From NCBI RefSeq assembly GCF_014205275.1, contig NZ_JACHND010000001.1:7874001-7938000 (forward strand): 64,000 nucleotides of DNA, in the 5' to 3' direction. Of the stretch, positions 1 to 8,855 are shown piece by piece (the first letter of the stretch is position 1; each line of letters begins with the position of its first letter). The stretch is from Sphaerisporangium siamense (GTDB taxonomy: Bacteria; Actinomycetota; Actinomycetes; Streptosporangiales; Streptosporangiaceae). The position numbers and the translations under genes were made by a program. The notes below the pieces were generated by a model, which was not told the origin of the DNA, made no database searches, and was given only the letters and a program-made list of their open reading frames with translations.

Positions 1-129
1 CACGTCGAGGGCGGTGACCACACCGCCCGCGTTCTCCACGGCGTGGGTGAGCTGGCTGACGGCCTTGCCGCCCGCCGGGACCTCGAGTCTGACGGTGATC
101 GAGTACGACACACTCGGCACGGTGGCCAC
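1..129 (-). CDS. NAD-dependent malic enzyme, N-terminal ACT-domain fragment (cut by window edge)
   Basis: Only the first 43 codons lie in the window. The peptide begins MATVPSVSYSITVRLEVP and continues into an ACT-like regulatory strand/helix. This is the N-terminus I associate with actinobacterial NAD-dependent malic enzymes, which oxidatively decarboxylate malate to pyruvate in the cytosol. The start is a GTG preceded by an AAAGGAG ribosome binding site 9 nt upstream. The catalytic part lies outside the window, so the family call rests on this short stretch and on the neighbouring ybbN gene. Confidence 0.6.
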   Translation of the reverse strand, partial: MATVPSVSYSITVRLEVPAGGKAVSQLTHAVENAGGVVTALDV

Positions 130-310
130 GGGAATCCGCTCCTTTGCGGTACTTCAGATCCGCGCGCTCGGGTGTCCGGGGACGTGCATCCGGCTCGCCT
201 GTCCCTCTGAAGGGCGCGGGGGCTTCCATCGTGCCAGACGCGGCCGGGCGGTTCCGCCACGCCCGGCACGCCGCCCGAGCCGTAGGGGTGACGGCTCGGG
301 TGGCGAAGGC

Positions 311-1261
311 TCAGAACAGGGCGCTCGCGAGGGCCCTGCGCGCCTTGGCAACCGAGGGGTCGTCCGGGGGCAGGGCGTCGAAGAGGCCGAGCAGGTGGCG
401 GCGGGCACGGTCGCGGTCGTCGCCGAAGGTGCGGCGGACGAGCGCGACGAGCCGGTCGAACGCCTCGTCCACCTTGCCGCCGAGCACCTCGATGTCGGCC
501 GCCTCCGTCTGGGCCTCCACGTCGGCGGGCTCCTCGGACGCCCGGCGCAGGACGGCCGAGGGGTCCAGGCCCTGGGTGCGACGGACCAGGCCGACGCCGG
601 CGAGGCCGATCTTGGCGTCCAGGTCGGCCGGGGAGCGGGCGAGCAGCCGCTCGTAGGCCGCGGCGGCGGCGTCGAGGTCGCCGTCCTCGACGGCCTTCTC
701 GGCGGCGAGCAGGTCGGGGTCGACGGCGGGGGCCTGCGGCTCCTCGCCCCCTTCCTCGCCGGGCGGGGGGAGGTACTGGGCGAGGGCCGCCATGAGCTGG
801 TCGAGCCACTGCCGCACCTGGGCCTCGGGCAGCGCGCCCTGGAACCCGGTGACGGCCTGGCCCTGGAAGACCGCGAGGACGGTGGGGATGCTCTGCACCT
901 GCAGGGCGCCGGCGATCTGGGGGTTCTTGTCGACGTCGACCTTGGCGAGCACCCAACGGCCCGCGGCCTCCGCGGCGAGCTTTTCGAGGATCGGGCTGAG
1001 CTGCTTGCACGGCTGGCACCAGGTCGCCCACAGGTCGAGGACGACCGGGGTGCGCATGGAGCGCTCGATGACCTCGGTCGGGAAGGTGTCGTCGGTGACG
1101 TCGATCACCGCCGGGCCCGCCGGGGCGGCGGGGCCGCCTCCGGCCGCCGCCTGCGCCGCGGCCGCCTCACGGCGGGCCTGGGCTTCCAGTGCCTGCTTGC
1201 GGGCGCCGAGGTCCACGGCCCCCTGCAACGATGCCGGTCGAGTGAAGTCCGCTGGGCTCAT
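311..1261 (-). CDS. ybbN: Thioredoxin-domain/TPR co-chaperone YbbN (CnoX-like)
   Basis: A 316-residue cytosolic protein. Residues ~52-160 form a thioredoxin fold with an active-site WCQPC motif (Cys82, Cys85) and the following KVDVDKNP strand. After an acidic Pro/Glu linker, residues ~175-316 are Ala/Leu/Asp-rich helices typical of TPR repeats. That order, thioredoxin then TPR, is the YbbN/CnoX family, which binds unfolding proteins under oxidative stress and passes them to chaperonins. The ATG start has an AGGATTG-type ribosome binding site. An upstream in-frame extension to 1453 has no family similarity. The gene is divergent from the S8 protease, and its position next to thiolase/mce is conserved in actinobacteria. 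Confidence 0.88.
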   Translation of the reverse strand: MSPADFTRPASLQGAVDLGARKQALEAQARREAAAAQAAAGGGPAAPAGPAVIDVTDDTFPTEVIERSMRTPVVLDLWATWCQPCKQLSPILEKLAAEAAGRWVLAKVDVDKNPQIAGALQVQSIPTVLAVFQGQAVTGFQGALPEAQVRQWLDQLMAALAQYLPPPGEEGGEEPQAPAVDPDLLAAEKAVEDGDLDAAAAAYERLLARSPADLDAKIGLAGVGLVRRTQGLDPSAVLRRASEEPADVEAQTEAADIEVLGGKVDEAFDRLVALVRRTFGDDRDRARRHLLGLFDALPPDDPSVAKARRALASALF

Positions 1262-1439
1262 AGTCCAATCCTGCCGCATCCCGCGTGTGCTCAGGGTCGC
1301 GGACCACCAGGTGCCGGACGCGTTCGCCGCGCGCCACCGAATGTCACGCCTTCGTCGCGGAAATCTCTCGGAACTGTCGTGGCGCGCGGTTATCGCCAAC
1401 GATGGGCTCGGCATGACTTCAGCTCGCGTGGAGGTGGGT

Positions 1440-3161
1440 GTGAAACGCGTCATCGTGGTCTCCGCCGCTGCCGCCGTGTTCGCCGCGACCGTGGCGTTCC
1501 CGGCCCAGGCCGTTCCTACGACGGCCGAACCGGCGGCGACGACCCAGTACGTCGTCCTCTACAAGGACGGCGCCCCGGCGGCCGACGCCCAGAAGGCGAT
1601 ACAGGCCGCGGGCGGCACGATCGTCAAGGTGAACGCGGCCGTGGGCCTGGCCACCGTGACCACCGCGAACCCCGGCTTCGCCGCGGCGGTGACCGGGAGC
1701 GCGGCCATCGACGGCGTCGCCCACGACCGTCCCATCGGCAGCGTCCCCAAGGCGGCCAGGACGTCGCAGGCGGTCCAGCGGGCCGTCCAGTCCAAGGCGG
1801 TCGAGAAGGCGGGCCGGGGTGAGGGCGGTCCGCTCAGGCACGGCCGGTCGGTGAAGGCCGAGCCGCTGTCGGACCTGCAGTGGGACCTGCGGCAGATCCA
1901 CGCCGACGAGGCGCACAAGTACGAACAGGGCGACCGCGGCGTCCTGGTCGGCGTCGCCGACACCGGGATCGACGGCTCGCACCCGGACATCGCGCCCAAC
2001 TTCGACCGTAGGCTGAGCCGCAACTTCACCGTCGACATCCCCTACGACGCCAACGGCGCCGTGGTCGACGGGCCCTGCGAGGACGAGCCGGACCGGTCCT
2101 GCGACGACCCCAACGACGTCGACGAGGACGGCCACGGGACGCACGTCGCGTCCTCGATCGCCTCGCCGATCAACAAGCTCGGCATCGCGGGCGTGGCGCC
2201 CAAGGTGACGCTGGTCAACCTGCGGGCCGGCCAGGACTCCGGCTACTTCTTCCTGCAGCCGAGCGTGGACGCGCTGACCTACGCGGGCGACATCGGCGTC
2301 GACGTGCTCAACATGAGCTACTACATCGACCCCTGGCTGTTCAACTGCGCCGACAACCCCGCCGACTCCCCCGCCGACCAGGCCGAGCAGCGGACCGTCA
2401 TCCGGGCCACCCAGCGCGCGCTGGACTACGCCCACCGCAGGGGCGTCACGCTGGTCTCCGCCGCGGGCAACGGCGCGACGGACTACACCAAGACCATCGT
2501 CGACACCGGCAGCCCGGACTTCGCGAGCGAGCCCGGCGAGGCGCCGCGCAGCCGCACGATCCCGCCGAGCTGCGTCTCCATGCCGAGCGAGGGCGAGCAC
2601 GTCATCGCGGTGTCCTCGACCGGCGTCAGCAAGCGCAAGGCGTACTACTCCGACTACGGCGACGGGTACGTCGACGTGGCCTCCCCCGGCGGCGACGTAT
2701 ACGACACCCCCGGCAACACCCGGGACGTCACCAAGGCGACGCTGGCCGCGTATCCGAAGGCGCTCGCGGTCGCCAACGGCGAGATCGACGCCAACGGCGA
2801 CCCGACCGTGAACTACGTCGTGAAGGACTGCGACGGCGCCACCTGCGGCTACTACCAGTACCTGCAGGGCACCTCGATGGCCTCGCCCCGCGCGACCGGC
2901 GTCGCGGCGCTGATCGTCGCCCGGTACGGCCACCGCGACCCGCGCCACGGCGGCAAGACGCTGTCCCCGGCCGTCGTCGAGACCGTCCTCAAGGCCACGG
3001 CCACCAGGACGGCCTGCCCGAACCCGCCCGCGTACACCTACACCCGCGTCCTGCCCACCGGGCAGACCGTCACCGCCACCCACACGTGCGAGGGCGGCCG
3101 GGCGTCCAACGGCTTCTACGGCAAGGGCATCGTCGACGCCCTGCGCGCCGTGGGCCGCTAG
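1440..3161 (+). CDS. Secreted S8 family serine peptidase (subtilisin-like)
   Basis: A 573-residue preproprotein. Residues 1-24 are a Sec signal peptide (KR, hydrophobic stretch, AQA cleavage site). Residues ~34-100 look like an I9-type inhibitory propeptide. The catalytic domain carries the subtilase triad: Asp174 in DTGIDGSHPD, His232 in GHGTHVASS and Ser479 in GTSMASPRATG, with the oxyanion Asn344 in AAGNG. Two Cys pairs (Cys213/Cys221 and Cys464/Cys469) fit an extracellular enzyme. I chose the GTG at 1440 because GGAGGT lies 4 nt upstream and the signal peptide then begins immediately; an ATG at 1413 would add nine residues. There is no C-terminal cell-wall anchor. Substrate unknown. Confidence 0.9.
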   Translation: MKRVIVVSAAAAVFAATVAFPAQAVPTTAEPAATTQYVVLYKDGAPAADAQKAIQAAGGTIVKVNAAVGLATVTTANPGFAAAVTGSAAIDGVAHDRPIGSVPKAARTSQAVQRAVQSKAVEKAGRGEGGPLRHGRSVKAEPLSDLQWDLRQIHADEAHKYEQGDRGVLVGVADTGIDGSHPDIAPNFDRRLSRNFTVDIPYDANGAVVDGPCEDEPDRSCDDPNDVDEDGHGTHVASSIASPINKLGIAGVAPKVTLVNLRAGQDSGYFFLQPSVDALTYAGDIGVDVLNMSYYIDPWLFNCADNPADSPADQAEQRTVIRATQRALDYAHRRGVTLVSAAGNGATDYTKTIVDTGSPDFASEPGEAPRSRTIPPSCVSMPSEGEHVIAVSSTGVSKRKAYYSDYGDGYVDVASPGGDVYDTPGNTRDVTKATLAAYPKALAVANGEIDANGDPTVNYVVKDCDGATCGYYQYLQGTSMASPRATGVAALIVARYGHRDPRHGGKTLSPAVVETVLKATATRTACPNPPAYTYTRVLPTGQTVTATHTCEGGRASNGFYGKGIVDALRAVGR

Positions 3162-3186
3162 CCGGGGTCACACCCGGCCACGTCTC

Positions 3187-3231
3187 CCGGGCCGGATCAC
3201 CGCGGGCCCGCGCCCCGGTGGTCCGGCCCGG
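3187..3231. terminator. Bidirectional hairpin between convergent protease and MarR genes
   Basis: CCGGGCCGGA (3187-3196) pairs with TCCGGCCCGG (3222-3231). After one mismatch, CACCG pairs with CGGTG, giving a 15-bp imperfect stem. It sits 25 nt after the protease stop and overlaps the last codons of the convergent MarR gene, so it can serve both. There is no T-tract, as is usual in high-GC actinobacteria. Confidence 0.6.
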
Positions 3232-3760
3232 CCGCGTCCTCGGCCCCGTCGAAGTCGCCCGCCGCCACGCGCAGCGTGCGCAGCATGGCGAACATCTCGG
3301 CGAGGTCGGACTCGGCGTACATGTCCATGAAGAAGCCGGCCTTCATGAGGTCGGCGGTGGCGCGGCCGACCGCCTCCCGTCCCTTGACGGTGATCTCGGC
3401 GAGCACCCCGCGCCCGTCCCGGGGGTTTCGCCTGCGCAGGACGAGCCCGGCGCGCTCCAGCCGGTCCACCGTGTTGGTCACGCTGGTGGGGTGGACCATG
3501 AGCCGCTCGCCGATGCGCGACAGCGGCAGCGAGCCGGTCCTGCTGAAGGTCAGCAGCACCAGGGCCTCGTAGCGCGCGAAGGTCAAGTCGTGCGGTTTGA
3601 GCAGCGTGTCCAGTTGCCCGAGCAGGATCTGGTGCGCTCTCATGATCGATGTCACGGCCGCCATGGCGGAGGACGGCCCGAAGTGGACGCGCCACGTCTC
3701 CGCGGCGCGTTCGATGGGGTCGAAAGGCAGATTCAGCGGCTTCGGTACACCGGTGGACAC
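3197..3760 (-). CDS. MarR family transcriptional regulator
   Basis: A 187-residue protein with a MarR winged-helix core at residues ~30-150. It has a dimerisation helix, the recognition region LPLSRIGERLMVHPTSVTNT followed by VDRLERAGLV, and the wing motif RRRNPRDGRGVLAEIT with the conserved Asp-Arg. It is likely a dimeric repressor responding to small aromatic or xenobiotic ligands; nothing shows its target. It ends convergently with the S8 protease. The GTG start lacks a Shine-Dalgarno but has a -10-like hexamer 6 nt upstream, implying a leaderless transcript. The Asp/Gly/Pro-rich tail (residues ~165-187) is outside the fold. Confidence 0.85.
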   Translation of the reverse strand: MSTGVPKPLNLPFDPIERAAETWRVHFGPSSAMAAVTSIMRAHQILLGQLDTLLKPHDLTFARYEALVLLTFSRTGSLPLSRIGERLMVHPTSVTNTVDRLERAGLVLRRRNPRDGRGVLAEITVKGREAVGRATADLMKAGFFMDMYAESDLAEMFAMLRTLRVAAGDFDGAEDAAGPDHRGAGPR

Positions 3761-3766
3761 ACCGCT

Positions 3767-3772
3767 ACGCTA
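3767..3772 (-). promoter_or_regulatory. Putative leaderless -10 hexamer for the MarR gene
   Basis: TAGCGT on the minus strand lies exactly 6 nt before the GTG start. That spacing puts the transcription start at the first base of the start codon. No good -35 element is visible. Confidence 0.45.
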
Positions 3773-4099
3773 GCGCCTGCGCGGACCGCCTGACGCAGGG
3801 TGACCGACCTCCACGGGTTCCCCAAGAACCGGGACGACAAACATCACGCTCCGTTATGGTTGACGTCTCAAGAGGTGAGGCGCGGCAAAGCCCGGTCCAA
3901 ACATGGGGAAGGCCGCGCCGGCGACGCGAGGCACGCCCAGGCGAGCCCGTGGACGTCCGGCGCCGGCCGATGGATCGGGCACGGGGGCCAGGGGGGCCGG
4001 CACCGGTGCCGAGAGCGCCGCTCACCAGGCACGGGGGGTCCGTTATGAAGAGCATGTGCGCACGGGCGGCGCGGCCGGTGGTCCGGCCCGCGCGGGTCC
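3773..4099 (+). other. Non-coding region with a hairpin and a possible 20-codon upstream ORF
   Basis: About 330 nt lie between the MarR gene and the membrane protein at 4100. GGCGCGGC (3879-3886) pairs perfectly with GCCGCGCC (3912-3919) around a 25-nt loop. A 20-codon ORF (MKSMCARAARPVVRPARVRA, 4045-4107) starts 7 nt after a run of six G and overlaps the GTG of the next gene. The arrangement resembles a structured leader or leader peptide, but it matches no riboswitch class I can recognise with confidence. Confidence 0.3.
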
Positions 4100-5464
4100 G
4101 TGCTTGAGCAGAGGGGCGTTTCACGCGAGGAGCTGAAGCACAGCGCGCTCGTGGCGGTAGGAATACTGCTCGCGCTGGGCCTGCTCGCGGCGTGGAGCGT
4201 CCTGGTTCCCGGCGTCTCCGCCTGGGAGAACGTCGTGGTCGCGGTGATCGGCTCGCTACGGCTGACCGGGCCGGTCGCGGCGGCCTTCGCCGCCTGGGTG
4301 GCCGTGCGCGGACGCCGCGCGGCGCCCCGGTGTGCGCCGGGCGCCTGGCGGGTGCTGAGGGCGCCGCTGGCGATCCTGGCCGTCGTGACGGGGTCCTTCG
4401 GCGCGACGGTGACGCTGATCGCCATGAAGGCGTTCGTGACCGAGCAGGCGGGCCATCTGGCGCCCACGGGGCTGGCGGTGGGGGCCGCGGGGCTCGGGCT
4501 GTACGCGATGCTCGGATGGGTCGCCGGCTGGGCCCTGCCCTGGCCGGTCACCCCGCCGCTGGCGGGCGTCGCCGCCTACGGCCTGCTGACGGCGCTGCCG
4601 CAGGCGTCTGCCTGGGCGGCGAGGCTCGCGCCGGTCACCGCCGGGCCGTACGACCCGTTCGAGGGGCTGAGCCGGACGGCGTTCGCCGGCCAGGCGCTGT
4701 GGCTGCTCGGCCTCACCGCCGCCCTGCTGCTGGTCTGGGCGGCCGTGGTCACCGGGCGCGCGTGGGCCGTGGCCGCCGCGCTGCTGGCCGTCCTGGCGGC
4801 GGGCACGGGCATGACGCGGCTGCTCGCCGAGCCCGGGGCCGTGGCGGCGAGCGCGCCCACGACCTCCGCCTGCCAGCAATGGCCGATCACCGTCTGCGTC
4901 CGTCCGGGCGCGCGGGGCGGGCTGACCGAGCTGAGCGCGGCGTTCACCACCCTCGCCGCCCGCCTGACCGGCACGCCGGGCGCGTTCTCGCGGGTGGAGC
5001 AGCGCTCGCCCGCCGACACCGGCCTGCCCGCGCCGGGCGTGGTGCCGATCCACGTCGACGACCTCACGCCCGGGTTCGCGGCGCGGGCCGCCGGCGCGTT
5101 CGTCGAACGGCTGGCCCGGCCGTGCGGGGGCGCGCCCGGGGAGGGCTACCGCGCGATCGTGACGGCGTGGCTGCGCGGCGACCCGCTGCCGAGCGGCCCG
5201 CTGCCCGGCCATCAGGCGGCGGCCTCGTGGTTCTCCGGCCTGACCGAGAGCCAGCGCCGCGACTGGCTGCGCATGTTCTACACCGACTTCGCGACGTGCG
5301 GGCTGAAGGCGTCGCATTTCGGCGGAGGGGCCGCGGCGCACGCGGCCGGGCGCCGGGCGATGACGGCTCCCCTGCCGCCGCGCAGGACGACGGCGGGGTA
5401 TCCCGCGGGCTCGCCCGTGCCCGGTCCTCCCTATCCGACCACGCCGAATCCGACCAGCCCGTAA
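4100..5464 (+). CDS. Multi-pass membrane protein of unknown function
   Basis: A 454-residue protein. Residues ~15-240 hold about six hydrophobic helices (for example residues 15-36, 45-70, 88-110, 125-150, 195-215 and 220-240). Residues ~250-420 form a soluble domain with two Cys early on (SACQQWPITVCV) and another pair further along (RPCGG and ATCGLK), so an extracytoplasmic disulfide-bonded domain is plausible. The C-terminus is Pro/Gly-rich. I do not recognise the family. The GTG start is weakly supported: no clear ribosome binding site, overlap with the upstream small ORF, and a later GTG near 4151 is possible. The next gene downstream encodes a DUF4230 membrane-anchored protein. Confidence 0.6.
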   Translation: MLEQRGVSREELKHSALVAVGILLALGLLAAWSVLVPGVSAWENVVVAVIGSLRLTGPVAAAFAAWVAVRGRRAAPRCAPGAWRVLRAPLAILAVVTGSFGATVTLIAMKAFVTEQAGHLAPTGLAVGAAGLGLYAMLGWVAGWALPWPVTPPLAGVAAYGLLTALPQASAWAARLAPVTAGPYDPFEGLSRTAFAGQALWLLGLTAALLLVWAAVVTGRAWAVAAALLAVLAAGTGMTRLLAEPGAVAASAPTTSACQQWPITVCVRPGARGGLTELSAAFTTLAARLTGTPGAFSRVEQRSPADTGLPAPGVVPIHVDDLTPGFAARAAGAFVERLARPCGGAPGEGYRAIVTAWLRGDPLPSGPLPGHQAAASWFSGLTESQRRDWLRMFYTDFATCGLKASHFGGGAAAHAAGRRAMTAPLPPRRTTAGYPAGSPVPGPPYPTTPNPTSP

Positions 5465-5482
5465 CCGGCCGCCCTCGGCCGG

Positions 5483-5510
5483 GCCACCCCGGCCACCCCG
5501 GCCACGCCGT
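5483..5510. repeat. Short tandem repeat, about three copies of a 9-nt unit
   Basis: Units of the form GGCCACCCC repeat immediately after the membrane-protein stop codon. This is a low-complexity intergenic stretch with no assigned role. Confidence 0.5.
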
Positions 5511-5636
5511 ATCCGCGCACGCCAGGCCGCCGGCGTGCGCGGGCGGACGACACCCCTGGTGCGGGCGGGGATCCGCGCCGATGCCGGGTGCCGCCCATGA
5601 TGTGAGAAAGGTCGCATCCCGGGAAGGAGACGGGAC

Positions 5637-6326
5637 GTGAACCGTCAGACGTCGACCCCCCAGACCGTGCCCGGCGCCGAACCGGTGGAACGCCGCCGCA
5701 GGCGCGGATGGCGCCTGCTCGCGGGCGTGCTCACGGTGCTGGTCCTGCTCGTCGTGGCCGCCCGGCTCACCTGGTCGTACCTCGACCCCTTCGGCGAGAC
5801 GACCGTGGACCGCAGCCAGCCGGTGCTGCTGCAGTCCATCCAGAACATGAGCCGCTTCGAGGCCGCCAGCGGCAACTTCCAGGTCATCGTGGACCTGGAG
5901 AAGGACGCCGCGTTCCTGCCCGACGCGATCAAGGGCTCGCGCACCCTGTTCGTCGGCGCCGGCAGCGTGGACGCCTACGTCGACTTCTCCGGCCTGCCCC
6001 GCGACGCGATCACCGTCTCCGCCGACCGCACCGAGGTGAGCGTGCGGCTGCCGCGCGCGCAACTGGAGAAGACCAACCTCGACAACAAGAAGTCCTACGT
6101 GTACGCCCAGCAGCGCGGCATCCTGGACCGCGTCCAGGAGATGCTGTCCAGCTCGCCGCGTAACCAGCAGGAGCTGTACGTCCTGGCCGAGAAGAAGATC
6201 GCCGAGGCCGCCCTGGCGAGCGATCTGCGCGCCCGCGCCGACCAGAACACCAAGCTGATGCTGGAGGGAATGCTGAAGTCCCTCGGTTTCACCAAGGTCA
6301 CGGTGAAGTTCGCCGACGAGCGCTGA
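5637..6326 (+). CDS. DUF4230 domain-containing membrane-anchored protein
   Basis: A 229-residue protein. A basic stretch (RRRRRGWR, residues ~19-26) precedes one membrane helix (~27-46) with the remainder outside. Residues ~60-225 match the DUF4230 pattern as I know it: a FEAASGNFQVIVDLEKD strand, a TLFVGAGSVDAYVDFS strand, a VSVRLPRAQL strand and a C-terminal helix ending in a short basic beta strand. Function is undefined in the family. The GTG start is backed by GGGAAGGAG 7 nt upstream. A strong hairpin follows the stop, so the gene is probably monocistronic or the last gene of a pair with the upstream membrane protein. Confidence 0.75.
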   Translation: MNRQTSTPQTVPGAEPVERRRRRGWRLLAGVLTVLVLLVVAARLTWSYLDPFGETTVDRSQPVLLQSIQNMSRFEAASGNFQVIVDLEKDAAFLPDAIKGSRTLFVGAGSVDAYVDFSGLPRDAITVSADRTEVSVRLPRAQLEKTNLDNKKSYVYAQQRGILDRVQEMLSSSPRNQQELYVLAEKKIAEAALASDLRARADQNTKLMLEGMLKSLGFTKVTVKFADER

Positions 6327-6725
6327 CGCCGGCCGCCACCCCCGCGCACCGGAGGTCACGGCAGGAGCGGGGCCGGATCCGCGAGAAGGACCCGGCCCCG
6401 GTCCGCCGTCCCGCCGATGGGTCCGGCGGGCCCCCGTGCCCGGTCACCGAAACGGTCTCCCCCGTCTGCGCGGCCGCTCCGGCGCCCCGTTCCCCGTTCG
6501 AGGCGCCCCTTCGCCGCGCCGGATGCGTTCCGGCGGCCCTGGCATGCGTAAGGTTTGCAGTGTCCTGTGATCCCTGGCAATGAAATGTGCGGGGATGGGA
6601 TGCTGGGATGCTGAAATCCACCATGAGCTGCACCGTTCGCTGACCTGCTGGGACAGGGATGGGACAGTCCTCTCACAGCGCTCCGGGGTCCGGCGGCGGC
6701 TCTTCCCCTGAGATGTGAGGGAACG
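6327..6725. other. Intergenic region upstream of the XRE regulator
   Basis: About 400 nt. It holds the terminator at 6369-6399 and, nearer the XRE gene, a relatively AT-rich patch (about 6545-6640) with the direct repeat GGGATGCTGGGATGCTG. No further coding or RNA signal seen. Confidence 0.5.
6369..6399 (+). terminator. Terminator hairpin after the DUF4230 gene
   Basis: GGGGCCGG (6369-6376) pairs with CCGGCCCC (6392-6399). After one mismatch, TCC/GGA extend the stem around a GCGAGAA loop. It lies 43 nt past the stop codon; no T-tract. Confidence 0.65.
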
Positions 6726-7658
6726 ATGACGCGTTCACGCGAAGCGGAGCAGTTCGCCGCGCGGCTCCGGATGCTCAAGGATCGGGCAGACCTCAGTTTC
6801 GAGGAACTGGCCCGGCGCACCGGGATCAGCCGGTCGAGCCTCCACCGCTACTGTTCCGGCGCCAAGCTCCCTCCCGGCTACGGCACCGCGCACACCATCG
6901 CCAAGGCGTGCGGCGCGAGCGGCGAGGAGCTCAGGGAGCTGCACAAGGCGTGGGCGCTCGCCGACGCGGCGCGCTCCGCGTCGTCCCCCGGGGAACGGGA
7001 GATCCCGGAGGACGGGGACGAGCCGCGGGCGGAGGAGACCGGACAGGCACCGCCCCCGGACGACGGCCGGACCGCCGACGAGGTCCCGGACGAGGGCGCG
7101 GACGCGGGCACGGCGCCGGTGGAGGACTACGCCGACGGCAGGACGGGCCAGGACACGGGCGCGGCGCCCGAGCCGGTGGCCACCGCGCCCCCGCCCCGCG
7201 TGCGCCGCCGCGTGCTGTTACCCGTGCTGATCGCCGTCGCCTCGGCGGCGGTCACCGCCACCGCGTTCACCGTGCTGCGCGACTCCGGCACACGCCCGCC
7301 CGCCGGGCCCACGATCCTGGGAGGCTGGACCTCCTCCCCCAAGGCCGTCCCCATCCGCGTCTACAACGCCGAGGCCGGCTGCAGGGACCGCGAGGACCAC
7401 GTCCCCGCCTGCAGCCTCGGCCTGGCCCGCGACCCGCGACGCAAGTACGAGGCCGCCAACGTGGTCGGCCGCCGCGTCTGGCACGACGACGTGGTGTACG
7501 CCGACTGCCTGCTCTATGACGGCACCCGGGTGATCGACGAGTTCGGGGTCGCCACCACCCGGTGGTTCCGCGTGCGCCTGGACGGGGCGCCCGGCGGCGT
7601 GGCCTGGCTCCCCGCCGTGCGCACCATGGACGGCCCGGCGCTGCCGACCTGCGCCTGA
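6726..7658 (+). CDS. XRE-type helix-turn-helix protein with single membrane span and extracytoplasmic domain
   Basis: A 310-residue protein. Residues ~8-65 are an XRE helix-turn-helix (LSFEELARRTGISRSSLHRYCSG). A long acidic linker (~80-155, Glu/Asp/Pro/Gly) follows, then basic residues (RVRRR) and one membrane helix at ~160-185. Residues ~190-310 form a small outer domain with Cys pairs (AGCRDREDHVPAC, YADCLLYDG and a C-terminal PTCA). The topology is that of a membrane-tethered DNA-binding protein. The ATG has GTGAGGGAAC just upstream. The 3' end converges with the thiolase gene, 9 nt apart. Ligand and targets unknown. Confidence 0.78.
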   Translation: MTRSREAEQFAARLRMLKDRADLSFEELARRTGISRSSLHRYCSGAKLPPGYGTAHTIAKACGASGEELRELHKAWALADAARSASSPGEREIPEDGDEPRAEETGQAPPPDDGRTADEVPDEGADAGTAPVEDYADGRTGQDTGAAPEPVATAPPPRVRRRVLLPVLIAVASAAVTATAFTVLRDSGTRPPAGPTILGGWTSSPKAVPIRVYNAEAGCRDREDHVPACSLGLARDPRRKYEAANVVGRRVWHDDVVYADCLLYDGTRVIDEFGVATTRWFRVRLDGAPGGVAWLPAVRTMDGPALPTCA

Positions 7659-7667
7659 CCCCGGGCC

Positions 7668-8855
7668 TCAGGCGGACGGGACGGTGATGATCAGGGCGTC
7701 GCCCTGGCCGCCGCCTCCGCACAGGCCCGCCGCGCCGGTGCCTCCGCCCCTGCGCCGCAGCTCGTGGGCGAGGGTCAGGACGATCCTCGCCCCGGACGCG
7801 CCGATGGGGTGACCGAGCGCGATGCCGCCGCCGTTGACGTTCACCTTGTCCTGCGGCAGGCCGAGCTCCTTCGCCGACTGGAGCACGACCGCGGCGAACG
7901 CCTCGTTGATCTCGACGAGGTCGAGGTCGTCGGTGGTGAGGCCCTGCTTGCCGAGCGCGTGGCGGATGGCGTTGGCCGGCTGGGACTGCAGCGAGTTGTC
8001 CGGGCCCGCGACGTTGCCGTGCGCGCCGATCTCGGCGAGCCAGGTCAGCCCCAGTTCCTCGGCCTTGGCCCTGGACATGACCACGACCGCGCAGGCCCCG
8101 TCGGAGATCTGCGAGGCGGACCCCGCGGTGATCGTGCCGTCCTTGGCGAAGGCGGGGCGCAGCCGGGCCAGGCCCTCGGCGGTGGTGTCGGCGCGCACGC
8201 CCTCGTCGGTGGCGAAGACGACCGGGTCGCCCTTGCGCTGGGGCAGGGTCACCGGGACGATCTCGTCGTCGAACCGGCCGTCCTTGACGGCCGCGGCGGC
8301 GAGTTGGTGGGAACGGGCCGAGAAGGCGTCCTGCTCCTCGCGGCCGAGGCCGAGGCGGGTGTTGTGCCGTTCGGTGGACTCGCCCATCGAGACCTGGTCG
8401 AACACGTCGGTGAGGCCGTCCAGGGCCATCGCGTCGAGCACCTCGGCCCCGCCGTACTTCACGCCCTTGCGCAGGCCGGGCAGCAGGTGGGGGGCGTTGG
8501 TCATCGACTCCATGCCGCCGGCGACCACGATGTCGAACTCGCCGGCGCGGATGAGCTGGTCGGCCAGGGCGATGGCGTCGAGGCCGGACAGGCAGACCTT
8601 GTTGATCGTGAGCGAGGGGACGGTCATCGGGATGCCGGCCTTCACGGCGGCCTGGCGGGAGGGGATCTGCCCCGCGCCGGCCTGGAGGACCTGGCCCATG
8701 ATGACGTACTGCACCTGATCGGGGGACACGCCGGACCGCTCCAGCGCGGCTTTGATCACCACGCCGCCCAGCTCGACGGCGGACATGCCCGACAGTGCGC
8801 CGAGCAGCCTGCCGATGGGTGTGCGGGCCCCCGCCACGATGACGGATCGCGACAT
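7668..8855 (-). CDS. Acetyl-CoA C-acetyltransferase (thiolase)
   Basis: A 395-residue biosynthetic-type thiolase that interconverts two acetyl-CoA and acetoacetyl-CoA. It has the nucleophilic Cys88 in [17 protein letters not shown], the [14 protein letters not shown] motif with catalytic His, and the C-terminal GLCGGGGQG with the second Cys. Length is typical (~390-400). Start is uncertain: ATG 8855 aligns best with the family N-terminus ([13 protein letters not shown]) but lacks a clear ribosome binding site; ATG 8897 adds 14 residues. A TATGGT -10-like hexamer lies on the minus strand at 8932-8937. It sits head-to-head with mce, a pairing shared with Mycobacterium and Streptomyces. Confidence 0.92.
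   Translation of the reverse strand: MSRSVIVAGARTPIGRLLGALSGMSAVELGGVVIKAALERSGVSPDQVQYVIMGQVLQAGAGQIPSRQAAVKAGIPMTVPSLTINKVCLSGLDAIALADQLIRAGEFDIVVAGGMESMTNAPHLLPGLRKGVKYGGAEVLDAMALDGLTDVFDQVSMGESTERHNTRLGLGREEQDAFSARSHQLAAAAVKDGRFDDEIVPVTLPQRKGDPVVFATDEGVRADTTAEGLARLRPAFAKDGTITAGSASQISDGACAVVVMSRAKAEELGLTWLAEIGAHGNVAGPDNSLQSQPANAIRHALGKQGLTTDDLDLVEINEAFAAVVLQSAKELGLPQDKVNVNGGGIALGHPIGASGARIVLTLAHELRRRGGGTGAAGLCGGGGQGDALIITVPSA

Noticed and set aside
1419-3083. Long antisense ORF (554 codons) across the S8 protease gene, and similar antisense ORFs over atpA, rho, the dehydrogenase and the GT genes
   Set aside because: Translations are Arg/Gly/Val- or Ala-rich without family features, as expected for the opposite strand of codon-biased high-GC genes; the sense protein has clear catalytic motifs in each case.
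3877-4040. Possible c-di-AMP (ydaO-type) or cobalamin riboswitch upstream of the membrane protein
   Set aside because: A hairpin is present but I could not match the conserved junction sequences of either class; it is listed only as a structured region.
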